Shown piece by piece: positions 26,253 through 35,931 of a DNA stretch of 64,000 bases. Every line of letters begins with the position of its first letter. The first letter of the stretch is position 1. The position numbers and the translations under genes are program-made. This DNA comes from Brucellaceae bacterium (GTDB taxonomy: Bacteria > Pseudomonadota > Alphaproteobacteria > Rhizobiales > Rhizobiaceae): the NCBI GenBank assembly GCA_020637755.1, contig JACKJW010000002.1, forward strand, positions 1-64,000. Reading direction: 5' to 3'. The notes under the pieces were generated by a model. It was not told the origin of the DNA. It did no database searches and saw only the letters and a list, made by a program, of their open reading frames with translations.

Positions 26253-26996
26253 CTAGAGCAGGTCGCGCAGGAATTGCCCGCTGCGCATCCGGTAGAACGG
26301 CACCGCGCCACCGGGTGCCAGGTCCGGGTCCTTATGCAGCCGGGTTTGCAAATCTTCTATGACAGTCTTGGTGATAAGCGGAATGTCGACCTCCTTGGCC
26401 TCCTCCAGCCCGAGCCACATCAGCTCTTCCAGTTCACCGGTCGGGCCGCCCTCGGGCAGTTCGAGGCCCGCTTCGTCGCGCCAGGCGGCGAGGAAACGGG
26501 TGTCGAAGCGGCGCACGCGGCCGGGCGGGGTGATGGCGCGCGCCACCATGCGCAGGCCGCCGAGCGCTGGCGCCACGCCATGGGCGGCAAAGGCCTGCCA
26601 GCCTTCCGCGCGCGTCTGGAACTCCTTGCGCTCGCCGATCAGGATGCCGGCTTCCTCATAGGTTTCGCGAACCGCCGACATGGCGATGGCGCGCGCCCGC
26701 GCCAGCGTGAACCGCGCACCGGTCAGGGCGCTCATCTTGGCGAGTTCGGCATCCGCCAGCGCGCTGGAAACCGGCACGCGGGCATCGGCGGGGTCGGTAC
26801 GCCCGCCCGGAAACACGAAGCGCCCCGGCATGAACGCATGCGCATGATGACGCTTGCCCATCAGCACCTTGAGTTCCGGTCCGGACCGGTCCAGCAACAG
26901 CAGTGTCGCGGAATCACGGGGCCGCAACGGACCTTTGCCTATTGCAAAGTCGCGTGATTCGGCCTTGTCGATGGCGGCGCGGGTCAAGCCCTTCAT
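26253..26996 (-). CDS. NUDIX hydrolase
   Basis: 247 aa. The substrate loop and Nudix helix are recognisable as FVFPGGRTDPAD and, after an insertion, AMSAVRETYEEAGILIGER (REx2EExG). The insertion between the two places it with the NUDT7/NUDT19-like CoA pyrophosphatase-type Nudix proteins rather than MutT. Its start overlaps the DUF983 stop by four bases. Confidence 0.85.
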   Translation of the reverse strand: MKGLTRAAIDKAESRDFAIGKGPLRPRDSATLLLLDRSGPELKVLMGKRHHAHAFMPGRFVFPGGRTDPADARVPVSSALADAELAKMSALTGARFTLARARAIAMSAVRETYEEAGILIGERKEFQTRAEGWQAFAAHGVAPALGGLRMVARAITPPGRVRRFDTRFLAAWRDEAGLELPEGGPTGELEELMWLGLEEAKEVDIPLITKTVIEDLQTRLHKDPDLAPGGAVPFYRMRSGQFLRDLL

Positions 26997-27451
26997 GCGT
27001 GGTGATCCTGTTCGGGATGAGTCTCGATCACCTCATCGTCTCCGCCAAAGCCATGCATGTAAAGCGCCCATTGCAGTCCGATCACCGCGCCCTTGGCGGA
27101 CGGCAGCAGTGCAAAGGACATCGCAATGGTGATTGGAACCCAGATTGCCAGATGCGCCCAGTTCGACATGGGATAGAGCCGGTCGACCCCCATGAAGGCT
27201 CCGACCACGATGTGGCCGACAATGAAGATCACCAGATAGGCCGGCAGGTCATCGGCACGATGGTGGTGAATGTCCTCGCCGCAAACGGCGCAGGCGTCGA
27301 CCGATTTGGCATAGCTCTTGAAGAGTTCGCCTTCGCCGCATTTCGGGCAACGGCACTTGATGCCGTTCCATATGGCGGGCCAGACCGCTCGGGCAGGGCG
27401 GCCGGAATGGGCCTCGCCGCCATATTGGTGCAGTTCGTGGGTCATCGTCAT
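26993..27451 (-). CDS. DUF983 family membrane protein
   Basis: 152 aa from ATG 27451, which overlaps the rnr stop (ATGA); ATG 27445 has better spacing to GAGGGA and would give 150 aa. N-terminal zinc-ribbon CRCPKCGEGELFKSY...CAVCGED, then two membrane helices (LVIFIVGHIVVGAFMG and WVPITIAMSFALLPSAKG). DUF983 function is unknown. Part of the conserved topA-rnr-DUF983-NUDIX order. Confidence 0.88.
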   Translation of the reverse strand: MTMTHELHQYGGEAHSGRPARAVWPAIWNGIKCRCPKCGEGELFKSYAKSVDACAVCGEDIHHHRADDLPAYLVIFIVGHIVVGAFMGVDRLYPMSNWAHLAIWVPITIAMSFALLPSAKGAVIGLQWALYMHGFGGDDEVIETHPEQDHHA

Positions 27452-29763
27452 TTCCCTCGTGGGCCGGAGCGGTGTCCGGCTCTTGCCTTGGCGACCCGGT
27501 TGCCGGGCCTCGCCTTGCCTTTTTGCTTGTGGAACGAGCGCGTGGCACCGGGCAACGGCCGCGCATCGGTCACCATGGCAAACAGGATGGAGCCCGCCAT
27601 CGGCGCCACTTCCCTCAGTTCCACTTCCACCTTGTCTCCGAGCCGGAACCCCGCGCCGGAGCGCTGACCGACCAGCGCATGGGATGCCTCGTCCCAATGA
27701 TAATAGTCATCGCCAAGTGTCGAAATGGGAATGAACCCGTCCGCTCCATATTGCGGAAGCTGCACGAACAGCCCGGCCTTGGTCACGCCCGTGATCCGCC
27801 CGTCGAAGGTCTGTCCCGTCTGGTCTGCAAGGTGGGAGGCAATCAGGCGCTCCACCGTTTCTCGTTCGGCGGCCATGGCCCGGCGCTCGGTTCCGGAAAT
27901 CAGCGCCGAAATCTCTTCCAGCCGGTCGTCATCAGCCTTGACTAGCCCATCGGAGCCAAGCTTCAGCGCCGTAATCAGCGCGCGGTGGACGATCAGGTCC
28001 GCGTAACGCCGGATCGGCGAGGTGAAATGGGCATAGCGGCGGAGATTCAGGCCGAAATGGCCGATATTGGCGGGCGAATAGATCGCCTGGCTCTGGCTGC
28101 GCAGCACCACCTCGTTGACCAGCGCCTCATTCTCTGTCTGGTCCACCTGGGCGAGGATCTGGTTGAACTGGGCAGGACGAAGCTGCGCGCCGCGCGCCAG
28201 CGAAATGCCGACGGTGCGCAGGAATTCGCGCAGGCTTTCCTGCTTGGCAAGCGACGGCGTGTCATGCACGCGGTAGATCAGCGACTGACGATGCGCCTCC
28301 AGCGTCTCGGCAGCCGAGACGTTGGCCTGGATCATGAACTCCTCGATCAGCTTGTGGGCGTCAAGGCGGTCGGGCACCGTCACGCGGTCCACCGTTCCGT
28401 CTTCCTTCAGGATGATCTTGCGTTCCGGCAGGTCCAGTTCCAGCGGTTTGCGCGCCTTGCGCCCGCGCGACAAGGCCTTGTAGGCCTCCCAGAGCGGCTT
28501 CAGCACCGTGTCGAGGATCGGTCCGGTCTTGTCATCCGGCGCGCCATCGATGGCGGCCTGCGCCTGCACATAGGCCAGCCGCGCCGACGAGCGGATCATA
28601 ACCCGGTGGAAGGAGTGCGACAGTTTGCGCCCCTTGGACGTGAACTTCATGCGGACGGCCAGTGCCGGACGGTCCACATTCTCCTTCAGCGAGCACAGGT
28701 CGTTGGAAATGCGCTCCGGCAGCATCGGCACCACACGATCCGGGAAATAGACCGAGTTGCCGCGCTTGAGCGCCTCGCGGTCCAGCGCCGAGCCCGGCGT
28801 CACATAGGCCGCGACATCGGCAATGGCGACGGTGCAGATATGCCCGCCCGCATTCTCCGGGTCGTCATCGGCGACGGCATGCACCGCGTCGTCATGGTCC
28901 TTGGCGTCGGCCGGGTCGATGGTGATGAGGTCGAGATCGCGCCAGTCCTCGCGCCCCGCCATGGTGGCAGGGGTCACCGCATTGGCACCGGCCACCACGT
29001 CTTCGGGAAATACATGGGGGATTTCATGGGCATGGATGGCGATCATCGAAATCGCCTTCTCGGTCGCCCCGGCACCCACCACGTTGGACACTCTTGCGCG
29101 CGCCAGCCCGTAACGTGGTGCGCGGCCGGGTTCGGCCTCGATCAGGTCGCCGGGCTTCGCGCCGTTGAGAAAATCCGTGTCGATCACCAGTTCCGGCTGG
29201 CGGCGCTCCACCGGTTCAAGGCGGAAGGTGCCGTCACCGGCCTTGCGCAAAATGCCGAGCACCGCATCGCGGCGCTTTTCCAACTGCTTGATGATGCGCG
29301 CCGTATAGGCGGGTCCGCCTTCTTCTTCCGCAGGGAAGGTCTTGGCCAGCACCCGGTCGCCGATGCCCGGTATGCGCCCGCCATCCGAACCGCGCACGTT
29401 GACCTGCACCACCGGGGCAGGACCGTCCGCTTCGTCCCATTCCATCGGCTTGGCCAGCAGCCCGCCATCGCTGTCGCGCCCGAATATGTCGAGCACGGCC
29501 ACGTGGGGCAGGCTGCCGGGGCGTGACAGGCGCTTGCGGCGCTTTTCCACCAGCCCGTCATCGGTCAGGTCGCGCAGCATCTGCTTCAGCTCGATCTTGG
29601 CGTCGCCCTTGAGATTGAACGCCTTGGCAAGCTCGCGTTTGCCCGCCGCTCCGGGGTTCTCCCGGATGTATTCCAGCACCTGCTCACGCGTCGGCATGTG
29701 GGCGTTGCGCGGGGACCGCTCGGCGGAGCGCGTTTTCGACGGTCCGGAAATCCGCCGCGCCAT
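27448..29763 (-). CDS. rnr: Ribonuclease R
   Basis: Processive 3'-5' exoribonuclease able to degrade structured RNA, 771 aa. Order: N-terminal winged helix (PTREQVLEYIRENPGAAGKR), cold-shock domains, RNB catalytic domain with LITIDPADAKDHDDAVHAV (metal-binding aspartates near residues 275-290), S1 domain near residues 640-720. A basic tail (KQKGKARPGNRVAKARAGH) ends it. The start overlaps the topA stop by one base (TGATG). Confidence 0.95.
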   Translation of the reverse strand: MARRISGPSKTRSAERSPRNAHMPTREQVLEYIRENPGAAGKRELAKAFNLKGDAKIELKQMLRDLTDDGLVEKRRKRLSRPGSLPHVAVLDIFGRDSDGGLLAKPMEWDEADGPAPVVQVNVRGSDGGRIPGIGDRVLAKTFPAEEEGGPAYTARIIKQLEKRRDAVLGILRKAGDGTFRLEPVERRQPELVIDTDFLNGAKPGDLIEAEPGRAPRYGLARARVSNVVGAGATEKAISMIAIHAHEIPHVFPEDVVAGANAVTPATMAGREDWRDLDLITIDPADAKDHDDAVHAVADDDPENAGGHICTVAIADVAAYVTPGSALDREALKRGNSVYFPDRVVPMLPERISNDLCSLKENVDRPALAVRMKFTSKGRKLSHSFHRVMIRSSARLAYVQAQAAIDGAPDDKTGPILDTVLKPLWEAYKALSRGRKARKPLELDLPERKIILKEDGTVDRVTVPDRLDAHKLIEEFMIQANVSAAETLEAHRQSLIYRVHDTPSLAKQESLREFLRTVGISLARGAQLRPAQFNQILAQVDQTENEALVNEVVLRSQSQAIYSPANIGHFGLNLRRYAHFTSPIRRYADLIVHRALITALKLGSDGLVKADDDRLEEISALISGTERRAMAAERETVERLIASHLADQTGQTFDGRITGVTKAGLFVQLPQYGADGFIPISTLGDDYYHWDEASHALVGQRSGAGFRLGDKVEVELREVAPMAGSILFAMVTDARPLPGATRSFHKQKGKARPGNRVAKARAGHRSGPRGK

Positions 29764-32378
29764 CAGGCGGTCTTCTTGGCGGCAGGTTTCTTCGCCGCCG
29801 CCTTCTTGGCCGGGGCCTTCTTCGCCGCCGGTTTCTTGGCGGCAGGCTTCTTGGCTCCGCCGGATTTTCCGGCCTTCTCGGCCACCAGCGCCACGGCTTC
29901 CTCAAGCGTGATCGCCTGCGGGTCCTTGCCCTTCGGCAGGGTGGCGTTCACCTTGCCGAACTTGACGTAAGGCCCGTAGCGCCCGTCATGCACGGTCACC
30001 TTGCCGCCACCGTCCGGATGGTCGCCGAGCTCCTTGAGCGCAGCCGCCGTGCCGCGCCCGCGTCCGCCCTTGGCAGCCTTTTCGGCCAGTACGGAAACGG
30101 CGCGGTTGATGCCGATGGAAAACACGTCCTCAATGCTTTCCACATTGGCATAGGTGCCGTCATGCAGCACGAAGGGGCCGTAACGGCCAAGCCCGGCGGA
30201 AATCATCTTGCCGGTTTCGGGATGCGCGCCCACGTCTCGTGGCAGGCTCAGCAGTGCCAGCGCCTTCTCATGGTCCATGTCGGCCGGTGCCCAGCCCTTC
30301 GGCAGGCTGGAGCGTTTGGCCTCCTTGCCTTCGCCGCGCTGCACATAGGGGCCGAACCGCCCGGAACGCAGCGTGATCTCTTCCTGCGTATAGGGGTCGG
30401 TGCCGAGCAGCTTGGTGCCGTCTTCCAGCCCGCCACCCTCGCCGTTGCCGTCGCCATTCTCGCCAAGCTGGCGCGTATAGCCGCAATCGGGATAGTTCGA
30501 GCAGCCGACGAAGGCGCCATACTTGCCAAGTTTCAGAGAAAGCTGGCCGTTGCCGCATTTCGGGCAGGAACGCGGCTCCGATCCGTCCTCGCGCGCCGGG
30601 AAGGCGAGAGGCGCCAGTTCCTCGTTCAGCGCATCGAGAACATCGGAAACGCGCAGTTCCTTGGTCTCGTCGATGGCGGCGGTGAATTCCTTCCAGAAGT
30701 CGCGCAGCACATCCTTCCAGGCAAGCTTGCCATCGGAAATCTCGTCGAGCTTTTCCTCAAGGCCTGCCGTGAAATCGTATTCCACATAGCGGCGGAAGAA
30801 GTTTTCCAGGAAGGCCGTCACCAGCCGGCCCTTGGAGCCGGGGATCAGCTTGCGCTTGTCGATGGTAACGTAGTCGCGGTCCTGCAGCGTCTGGAGCGTT
30901 GCAGCATAGGTGGAGGGCCGGCCGATGCCGAGCTCTTCCATCTTCTTGATGAGCGAGGCTTCGGAATAGCGTGGCGGCGGCTCGGTCGTGTGTTCGGACA
31001 CCGTGATCGCCTCGCGCGCGACACTCTCGCCCGAATTGATCTCGGGCAGGCGGCCTTCCTCGTCGTCGGTCGCATCCTCGTCGCGCTGCTCGGTATAGGC
31101 GGCAAGGAACCCGTCGAAGCGGACGACCTGGCCGTTGGCGCGCAATTCGGCCGTCTTGCCGGCACCGGTGGCGATGATGTCCACCGTGGTGCGCTCCAGA
31201 TCGGCCGGATTCATCTGGCTGGCAATGGCGCGCTTCCAGATCATGTCGTAGAGCCGGTACTGGTCGCCGTCCAGATGCGCCTTCACCATGGCGGGCGTGC
31301 GCGAAAAATCGGTCGGGCGGATCGCCTCGTGGGCTTCCTGCGCGTTCTTGGCCTTGGTGGCATAGAAGCGGGGCTTGTCGGGCAGGTAGGCAGCGCCGAA
31401 TTCCTTGCCGATGGTCTCGCGGGCCGCGGCAATGGCTTCCGGCGCGATCTGCACACCGTCGGTTCGCATATAGGTGATGAGACCGGCGGTCTCGCCACCA
31501 ATGTCCACGCCTTCATAAAGACGTTGGGCGATCTGCATGGTGCGCGTCGCGCCATAGCCGAGCCGCGAGGAGGCGGCCTGCTGGAGCGTGGAGGTGGTGA
31601 AGGGCGGGGCCGGGTTGCGCTTGGCGGGCTTGGCCTCGACGGATGCCACCTTGAAGGCCGACGCCTCCAGCATCTTGCGGATCGTGGCGGCCTGTTCGGC
31701 GCTGGTGATGTCGAGCTTCTGCGCCTTCTTGCCGTCAAAGCTCATCAGCCGGGCGGAAAACTCGTCGCCGCGCAGGGTGGAGAAGGTTCCGTTGACAAGC
31801 CAGTAAGCCTCGCGCACGAAGCGCTCGATCTCCGCTTCGCGGTCACACACAAGGCGCAGGGCCACGGACTGGACGCGGCCCGCCGAGCGCGCGCCGGGCA
31901 GCTTGCGCCACAGCACCGGTGACAGGTTGAAGCCCACCAGATAGTCGAGCGCGCGCCGCGCCAGGTAGGCTTCCACCAGCGCCGTGTCGATCTGGCGGGG
32001 ATGGGCCATGGCATCCAGCACGGCATTCTTGGTGATGGCGTTGAAGACAACACGGCTGACCGGCTTGTCCTTGATCGCCTTCTTGGCGCGCAGCACTTCC
32101 AGCACGTGCCAGGAAATCGCTTCGCCCTCGCGATCCGGGTCGGTCGCCAGAATGAGGCCGTCAGCCTCCTTCACGGCATTGGAGATTTCCGTCAGACGCT
32201 TGGCGGAGGGTCCGTCCACCTGCCAGGACATGGCGAAATCCTCGTCCGGCAGCACCGAGCCGTCCTTGGAGGGCAGGTCACGGACATGGCCGAAGGAGGC
32301 GAAGACCTTGTAGTCACGCCCCAGATACTTGTTGATGGTTTTCGCCTTGGCAGGCGATTCCACAATCACGACGTCCAT
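29763..32378 (-). CDS. topA: DNA topoisomerase I
   Basis: Type IA topoisomerase that relaxes negative supercoils; 871 aa. N-terminal TOPRIM domain (DVVIVESPAKAKTINKYLG), catalytic Tyr303 in AGLITYMRTDG, then a C4 zinc-finger domain (SCPKCGNGQLSLKLGKYG) and further topoisomerase C-terminal repeats. The last 28 residues are a Lys/Ala tail. Coupled to rnr downstream; dprA-plsY-pyrC'-pyrB lie upstream on the same strand, interrupted by a small plus-strand gene. Confidence 0.97.
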   Translation of the reverse strand: MDVVIVESPAKAKTINKYLGRDYKVFASFGHVRDLPSKDGSVLPDEDFAMSWQVDGPSAKRLTEISNAVKEADGLILATDPDREGEAISWHVLEVLRAKKAIKDKPVSRVVFNAITKNAVLDAMAHPRQIDTALVEAYLARRALDYLVGFNLSPVLWRKLPGARSAGRVQSVALRLVCDREAEIERFVREAYWLVNGTFSTLRGDEFSARLMSFDGKKAQKLDITSAEQAATIRKMLEASAFKVASVEAKPAKRNPAPPFTTSTLQQAASSRLGYGATRTMQIAQRLYEGVDIGGETAGLITYMRTDGVQIAPEAIAAARETIGKEFGAAYLPDKPRFYATKAKNAQEAHEAIRPTDFSRTPAMVKAHLDGDQYRLYDMIWKRAIASQMNPADLERTTVDIIATGAGKTAELRANGQVVRFDGFLAAYTEQRDEDATDDEEGRLPEINSGESVAREAITVSEHTTEPPPRYSEASLIKKMEELGIGRPSTYAATLQTLQDRDYVTIDKRKLIPGSKGRLVTAFLENFFRRYVEYDFTAGLEEKLDEISDGKLAWKDVLRDFWKEFTAAIDETKELRVSDVLDALNEELAPLAFPAREDGSEPRSCPKCGNGQLSLKLGKYGAFVGCSNYPDCGYTRQLGENGDGNGEGGGLEDGTKLLGTDPYTQEEITLRSGRFGPYVQRGEGKEAKRSSLPKGWAPADMDHEKALALLSLPRDVGAHPETGKMISAGLGRYGPFVLHDGTYANVESIEDVFSIGINRAVSVLAEKAAKGGRGRGTAAALKELGDHPDGGGKVTVHDGRYGPYVKFGKVNATLPKGKDPQAITLEEAVALVAEKAGKSGGAKKPAAKKPAAKKAPAKKAAAKKPAAKKTA
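29766..29862 (-). repeat. Imperfect tandem repeats encoding the Lys/Ala tail of TopA
   Basis: Short repeats of GCCGCCAAGAAG type encode the KPAAKK and KAPAKK units at the TopA C-terminus. A basic, histone-H1-like tail of this kind is common in alphaproteobacterial and actinobacterial TopA and probably adds DNA affinity. Copy number may vary between strains. Confidence 0.7.
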
Positions 32379-32641
32379 GGAAATTCCGCATCAAGAGTGG
32401 GGCCCGGCATCCGGACCCGGTTTTGGCAACTGTTACGAATGCCGTCAAATGGCTGCGCTTTGATGCGCGGTCAAGCCCGTCACCTGAAATCGGCACCGGT
32501 TACACCCGGAATACAACCAAAAGAAGAAACAATCATGACTTGCAATTATGCGTGATCGCACTAATCTCTTACCTGACGTCACCTGAATCGGCTGGCAGGG
32601 CGGATCCGATGGCAGGGCGTGCCGTATCGAAAGGGGTTATC

Positions 32642-32854
32642 ATGCATCCGTCCAGGCACAACCGCACAGAAACGCTGGATTTCATCCAGTCCATGCTGGG
32701 GCAATTGCGCACGATGGCACAGGCCGAACGCTGCGACTTGCTCGCCTACCTGATCGAGATGGCCTATGTCGAATCCTCCGACATCATCCGGGGTGTCAGG
32801 CCCATGCGGGTCGATATGGAGTTGCGCGCCGAGCGCCGCGCCATCGCGGGCTGA
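32642..32854 (+). CDS. Conserved small protein, 70 aa, function unknown
   Basis: Starts MHPSRHNRTETLDFIQSMLG; the core QLRTMAQAERCDLLAYLIEM is predicted helical. I recognise this as a small protein recurring in Rhizobiales but know no function. AAGGGG lies about 8 bases before the ATG; the open frame upstream is longer but has no better start. It is on the opposite strand from dprA and topA, ending 24 bp from the dprA stop. Confidence 0.7.
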   Translation: MHPSRHNRTETLDFIQSMLGQLRTMAQAERCDLLAYLIEMAYVESSDIIRGVRPMRVDMELRAERRAIAG

Positions 32855-32878
32855 GCGGGCTGAGCGGTTCACCGCCTG

Positions 32879-34012
32879 TCACATCAGCAGGGACACGTGG
32901 TTGCCGGGGTGCCGCTCCAGCCGGCCGGCAAGGTCCAGTTCGAGCAGCACCAGCATCACCTGTGCCGGCGTGAGGCCGGTATGGCGGATCACCTCGTCCA
33001 CATGCACCGGGGCGGGGCCGAGCGCGGTGATGACGCGGGCGCGTTCGCCATCGCCGGTCGGCGGCGCATCGTCCAGCTCCGTCGTGTCCGGCTCGCGCAG
33101 GTTGGAAAACAGGTCGTTTGCGCCGGCCATGGGGCGCAGCACGTCGAGTACGTCTTGAGCCGCCGTCACCAGGGTCGCCCCGTTTTTCAGCAGACCGTTG
33201 GAGCCTCCCGCACGCGGATCAAGCGGGGAGCCTGGCACCGCGAACACCGTGCGCCCCATCTCGCCCGCCATGCGCGCGGTAATGAGCGAGCCGGAGCGTG
33301 TCGCCGCCTCCACCACGACAAGCCCGAACGACAGCCCCGCCACCAGACGGTTGCGGCGTGGGAAATCCTGCGCGCGCGGCTGCCAGCCGAAAGGCATTTC
33401 TGAGATGACGGCTCCGCCCTCAGCGGCGATCCGCTCCATCAGGGGAATGTTTTCCGGCGGGTAGGGCTGGTCGAGGCCGCCTGCCAGCACCGCGACTGTT
33501 CCGGTCGGCAGGGCGGCTTCGTGGGCGGCGGCATCAATGCCGCGCGCAAGCCCCGAAACGATGGCATGACCTTCCGCGCCCAGCGCCTGCGCCAGCATGC
33601 GCGCCATCTTCACGCCGGACAGCGAGGCGTTGCGCGCCCCGACAATGGAGATGGCAGGCTGCGCAAAGACAGCGGCCGAGCCGCGCACCGAAACCAGTGG
33701 CGGCGGATGCGGCATGGTGCGCAGCATCGCCGGGTAATCCGCCTCGCCGATGGCAACGATGGCGGCACCACATTGCGTTGCGCGCTCCAGTTCGGCTTCC
33801 GCCTCGTCCTCGCCGGGTATGCGCGGCAGGGTCTTGCGCCCGCCCTGCATGGCGAGTTCGGGAAGGGCGGCCAGCGCAGCCTCTGCCGAGCCGAAGCGGT
33901 TGATGAGATCGCGGAAGGTTGCGGGACCCACGTTCTCCGTGCGGATCAGCCGCAGCCAGTGGATCCGCTGCCGGTGCCCGAGCTTCAGGGGGCGTCCGGC
34001 ACTGTCCTTCAT
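32879..34012 (-). CDS. dprA: DNA processing protein DprA
   Basis: Binds incoming single-stranded DNA and loads RecA during natural transformation. 377 aa. Rossmann-like core: SIVGARNASLSGVKMARMLA, VSGLARGIDAAAHEAAL, FPRRNRLVAGLSFGLVVVEA. N-terminal helix-hairpin-helix/SAM-like region (about 20-90), C-terminal winged-helix (about 310-377). Start ATG overlaps the plsY stop by one base. The much longer open frame upstream lies inside plsY and is rejected. Confidence 0.94.
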   Translation of the reverse strand: MKDSAGRPLKLGHRQRIHWLRLIRTENVGPATFRDLINRFGSAEAALAALPELAMQGGRKTLPRIPGEDEAEAELERATQCGAAIVAIGEADYPAMLRTMPHPPPLVSVRGSAAVFAQPAISIVGARNASLSGVKMARMLAQALGAEGHAIVSGLARGIDAAAHEAALPTGTVAVLAGGLDQPYPPENIPLMERIAAEGGAVISEMPFGWQPRAQDFPRRNRLVAGLSFGLVVVEAATRSGSLITARMAGEMGRTVFAVPGSPLDPRAGGSNGLLKNGATLVTAAQDVLDVLRPMAGANDLFSNLREPDTTELDDAPPTGDGERARVITALGPAPVHVDEVIRHTGLTPAQVMLVLLELDLAGRLERHPGNHVSLLM

Positions 34013-34620
34013 CAGCCCTTGGACCCGATTTTCGTTTCGGTTCCAGCGAGCAGACGCGAAATATTGGCGCTGTGCTTGATGTAGACGATCACCGACAGCA
34101 GCGCGAAGAACGCCGCCGTTTCGGGCAGGCCGATCAGCCACAGCACGGCAGGCACGGCAATGGTTGCCGTGAGCGCGGCCAGTGACGAATAACGGAACAG
34201 GAAGGCCATCGTCAGCCAGACGGCGGCGAAGATCAAAAGCCCGTGCAGCGACAGGCCGAGCAGCACACCCAGATAGGTGGCTACGCCCTTGCCGCCCTTG
34301 AAACGAAGCCAGACCGGATAGAGGTGGCCGAGGAAGGCGCCCAGACCTGCCGCAAAGGCCGCATAAAGCCCGGCATCCCATTTGAAGAAGAGAACCGGCA
34401 GCGTGCCCTTCAGCGCGTCGAGCAGCAGCGTCGTGGCGGCCAGCCCCTTGCGGCCCGTGCGCAGTACATTCGTCGCCCCGATATTGCCGGAGCCGATGGC
34501 GCGCAGGTCACCCGCGCCCGTCAGCCGCGTCAGCAGCAGGCCGAAGGGGATCGAGCCGGAGAGATAACCGGCAATCAGCCCGAACAGCATCACCGGCCAG
34601 TCTTGAAACAGGGCATCCAT
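34012..34620 (-). CDS. plsY: Acyl-phosphate:glycerol-3-phosphate acyltransferase PlsY
   Basis: First acylation step of phospholipid synthesis, using acyl-phosphate. 202 aa, multi-pass inner-membrane protein. Family motifs: GYLSGSIPFGLLLTRL, GSGNIGATNVLRTGRKGLA and LGHLYPVWLRFKGGKGVATYL. Follows pyrC' after 18 bp. Confidence 0.95.
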   Translation of the reverse strand: MDALFQDWPVMLFGLIAGYLSGSIPFGLLLTRLTGAGDLRAIGSGNIGATNVLRTGRKGLAATTLLLDALKGTLPVLFFKWDAGLYAAFAAGLGAFLGHLYPVWLRFKGGKGVATYLGVLLGLSLHGLLIFAAVWLTMAFLFRYSSLAALTATIAVPAVLWLIGLPETAAFFALLSVIVYIKHSANISRLLAGTETKIGSKG

Positions 34621-34638
34621 GGCGCGCCGCGCTCTCCC

Positions 34639-35931
34639 TCAGCTCTCTGCCGAATAGACTGTGCGGCCTGCAACCATGGTTTGCAAGACCCTGCCTTGCA
34701 GCCGCGCGCCCTCGAAGCATGTGTTCTTGGAGAGCGAGCGGATGTCCTCTTCGCGCACCACCCATGGCTCGTTCAGGTCAACAAGTGCCAGGTCCGCCGG
34801 CTTTCCGGGTTGAAGCGTCCCGCCCTCCAGGCCGAACAGCCTGGCGGGGGCGGTGGACAGTACCTCGATGATGCGCAGCAGCGGCAGGTCGCCGTTGTGA
34901 TGGAGCCGCAGCATGGCCCCGAGCAAGGTTTCCAGCCCGATGGCACCGGTCGCGGCGTCAGCAAAAGGCAGGCGCTTGGTATCCACGTCCTGCGGGTCAT
35001 GCGACGAGACCACGATATCGATCACGCCGGTCCTGACCGCTTCAATCATCGCCTGCCGGTCATCCTCGTGGCGCAGCGGCGGCGAGAGGCGGAAGAAGGT
35101 GCGGTACTGGCCCACATCATTCTCGTTGAGCGACAGATGGTTCACCGAGACACCCGCCGTTGCCTTGATGCCCTCCGCCTTGGCCGCGGCGATGGCCGCT
35201 GCTGAAAGCGCGGTGGAAATCTTGGCCGCATGATAATTTCCGCGGGTCAGCCGTGCCAGCATCAGGTCGCGTTGCAGCGGGATCAGCTCCGCCTCACGCG
35301 GGATGCCCGGCAGGCCGAGCCAGCTGGCAAACAGGCCCTCGTTCATCACGCCGGAGGAGGCGAGGTCGCGATCCTGCGTCTCATGCAGGATGGTCGCGCC
35401 GAAGTCGCGCGCATAGGTGAGCGCCCGGCGCATGACGAGCGGGGAGGCGAGCGTCTTGCGCCCCTCGGTGAAGGCCACCGCACCGGCTTCCGACAGCAGG
35501 CCGAACTCGGTCATCTCCTGGCCCTGAAGACCGCGCGTCACGGCGGCGGCAGGGTGAACGCGCACACTTGCGGTTTCGCGCGCTGTGCGCAGCACGAATT
35601 CCACCAGCGCCACATCATCGATCACCGGGTCGGTGTCGGGCATGGTCACGATGCCGGTGACGCCGCCGGCTGCAGCCGCGCGGCTCGCCGAGGCAATCGT
35701 CTCGCGGTATTCGCCGCCCGGCTCGCCCATGAACACGCGCCCGTCGATCAGGCCTGGGATGACGGCCTTGCCGTTGCAGTCGATCACCGTTGCCCCGTCA
35801 GGCGCGCCCTGGTTCAGGGCAGCAGCGCCGGCGGCAACGATCACGCCGTCACGGACGAGGACGGCGCCGGCCTCGTCGATCCCGCGGGACGGATCGACAA
35901 CGCGGGCATGGGTGATGAGAGTCGCGCTCAT
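34639..35931 (-). CDS. pyrC: Dihydroorotase-like protein, probably inactive (PyrC')
   Basis: 430 aa, dihydroorotase family fold paired with pyrB. The zinc-binding HxH after PGLID is replaced: residues 63-71 read DGRVFMGEP, so R65-V-F67 stands where active enzymes have HxH. The catalytic ATDHAPH segment reads VSSHDPQD, losing the catalytic aspartate position. This matches non-catalytic PyrC' partners, such as that of Pseudomonas, which support PyrB assembly while another dihydroorotase does the chemistry. It overlaps pyrB by four bases (ATGA). Confidence 0.85.
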   Translation of the reverse strand: MSATLITHARVVDPSRGIDEAGAVLVRDGVIVAAGAAALNQGAPDGATVIDCNGKAVIPGLIDGRVFMGEPGGEYRETIASASRAAAAGGVTGIVTMPDTDPVIDDVALVEFVLRTARETASVRVHPAAAVTRGLQGQEMTEFGLLSEAGAVAFTEGRKTLASPLVMRRALTYARDFGATILHETQDRDLASSGVMNEGLFASWLGLPGIPREAELIPLQRDLMLARLTRGNYHAAKISTALSAAAIAAAKAEGIKATAGVSVNHLSLNENDVGQYRTFFRLSPPLRHEDDRQAMIEAVRTGVIDIVVSSHDPQDVDTKRLPFADAATGAIGLETLLGAMLRLHHNGDLPLLRIIEVLSTAPARLFGLEGGTLQPGKPADLALVDLNEPWVVREEDIRSLSKNTCFEGARLQGRVLQTMVAGRTVYSAES

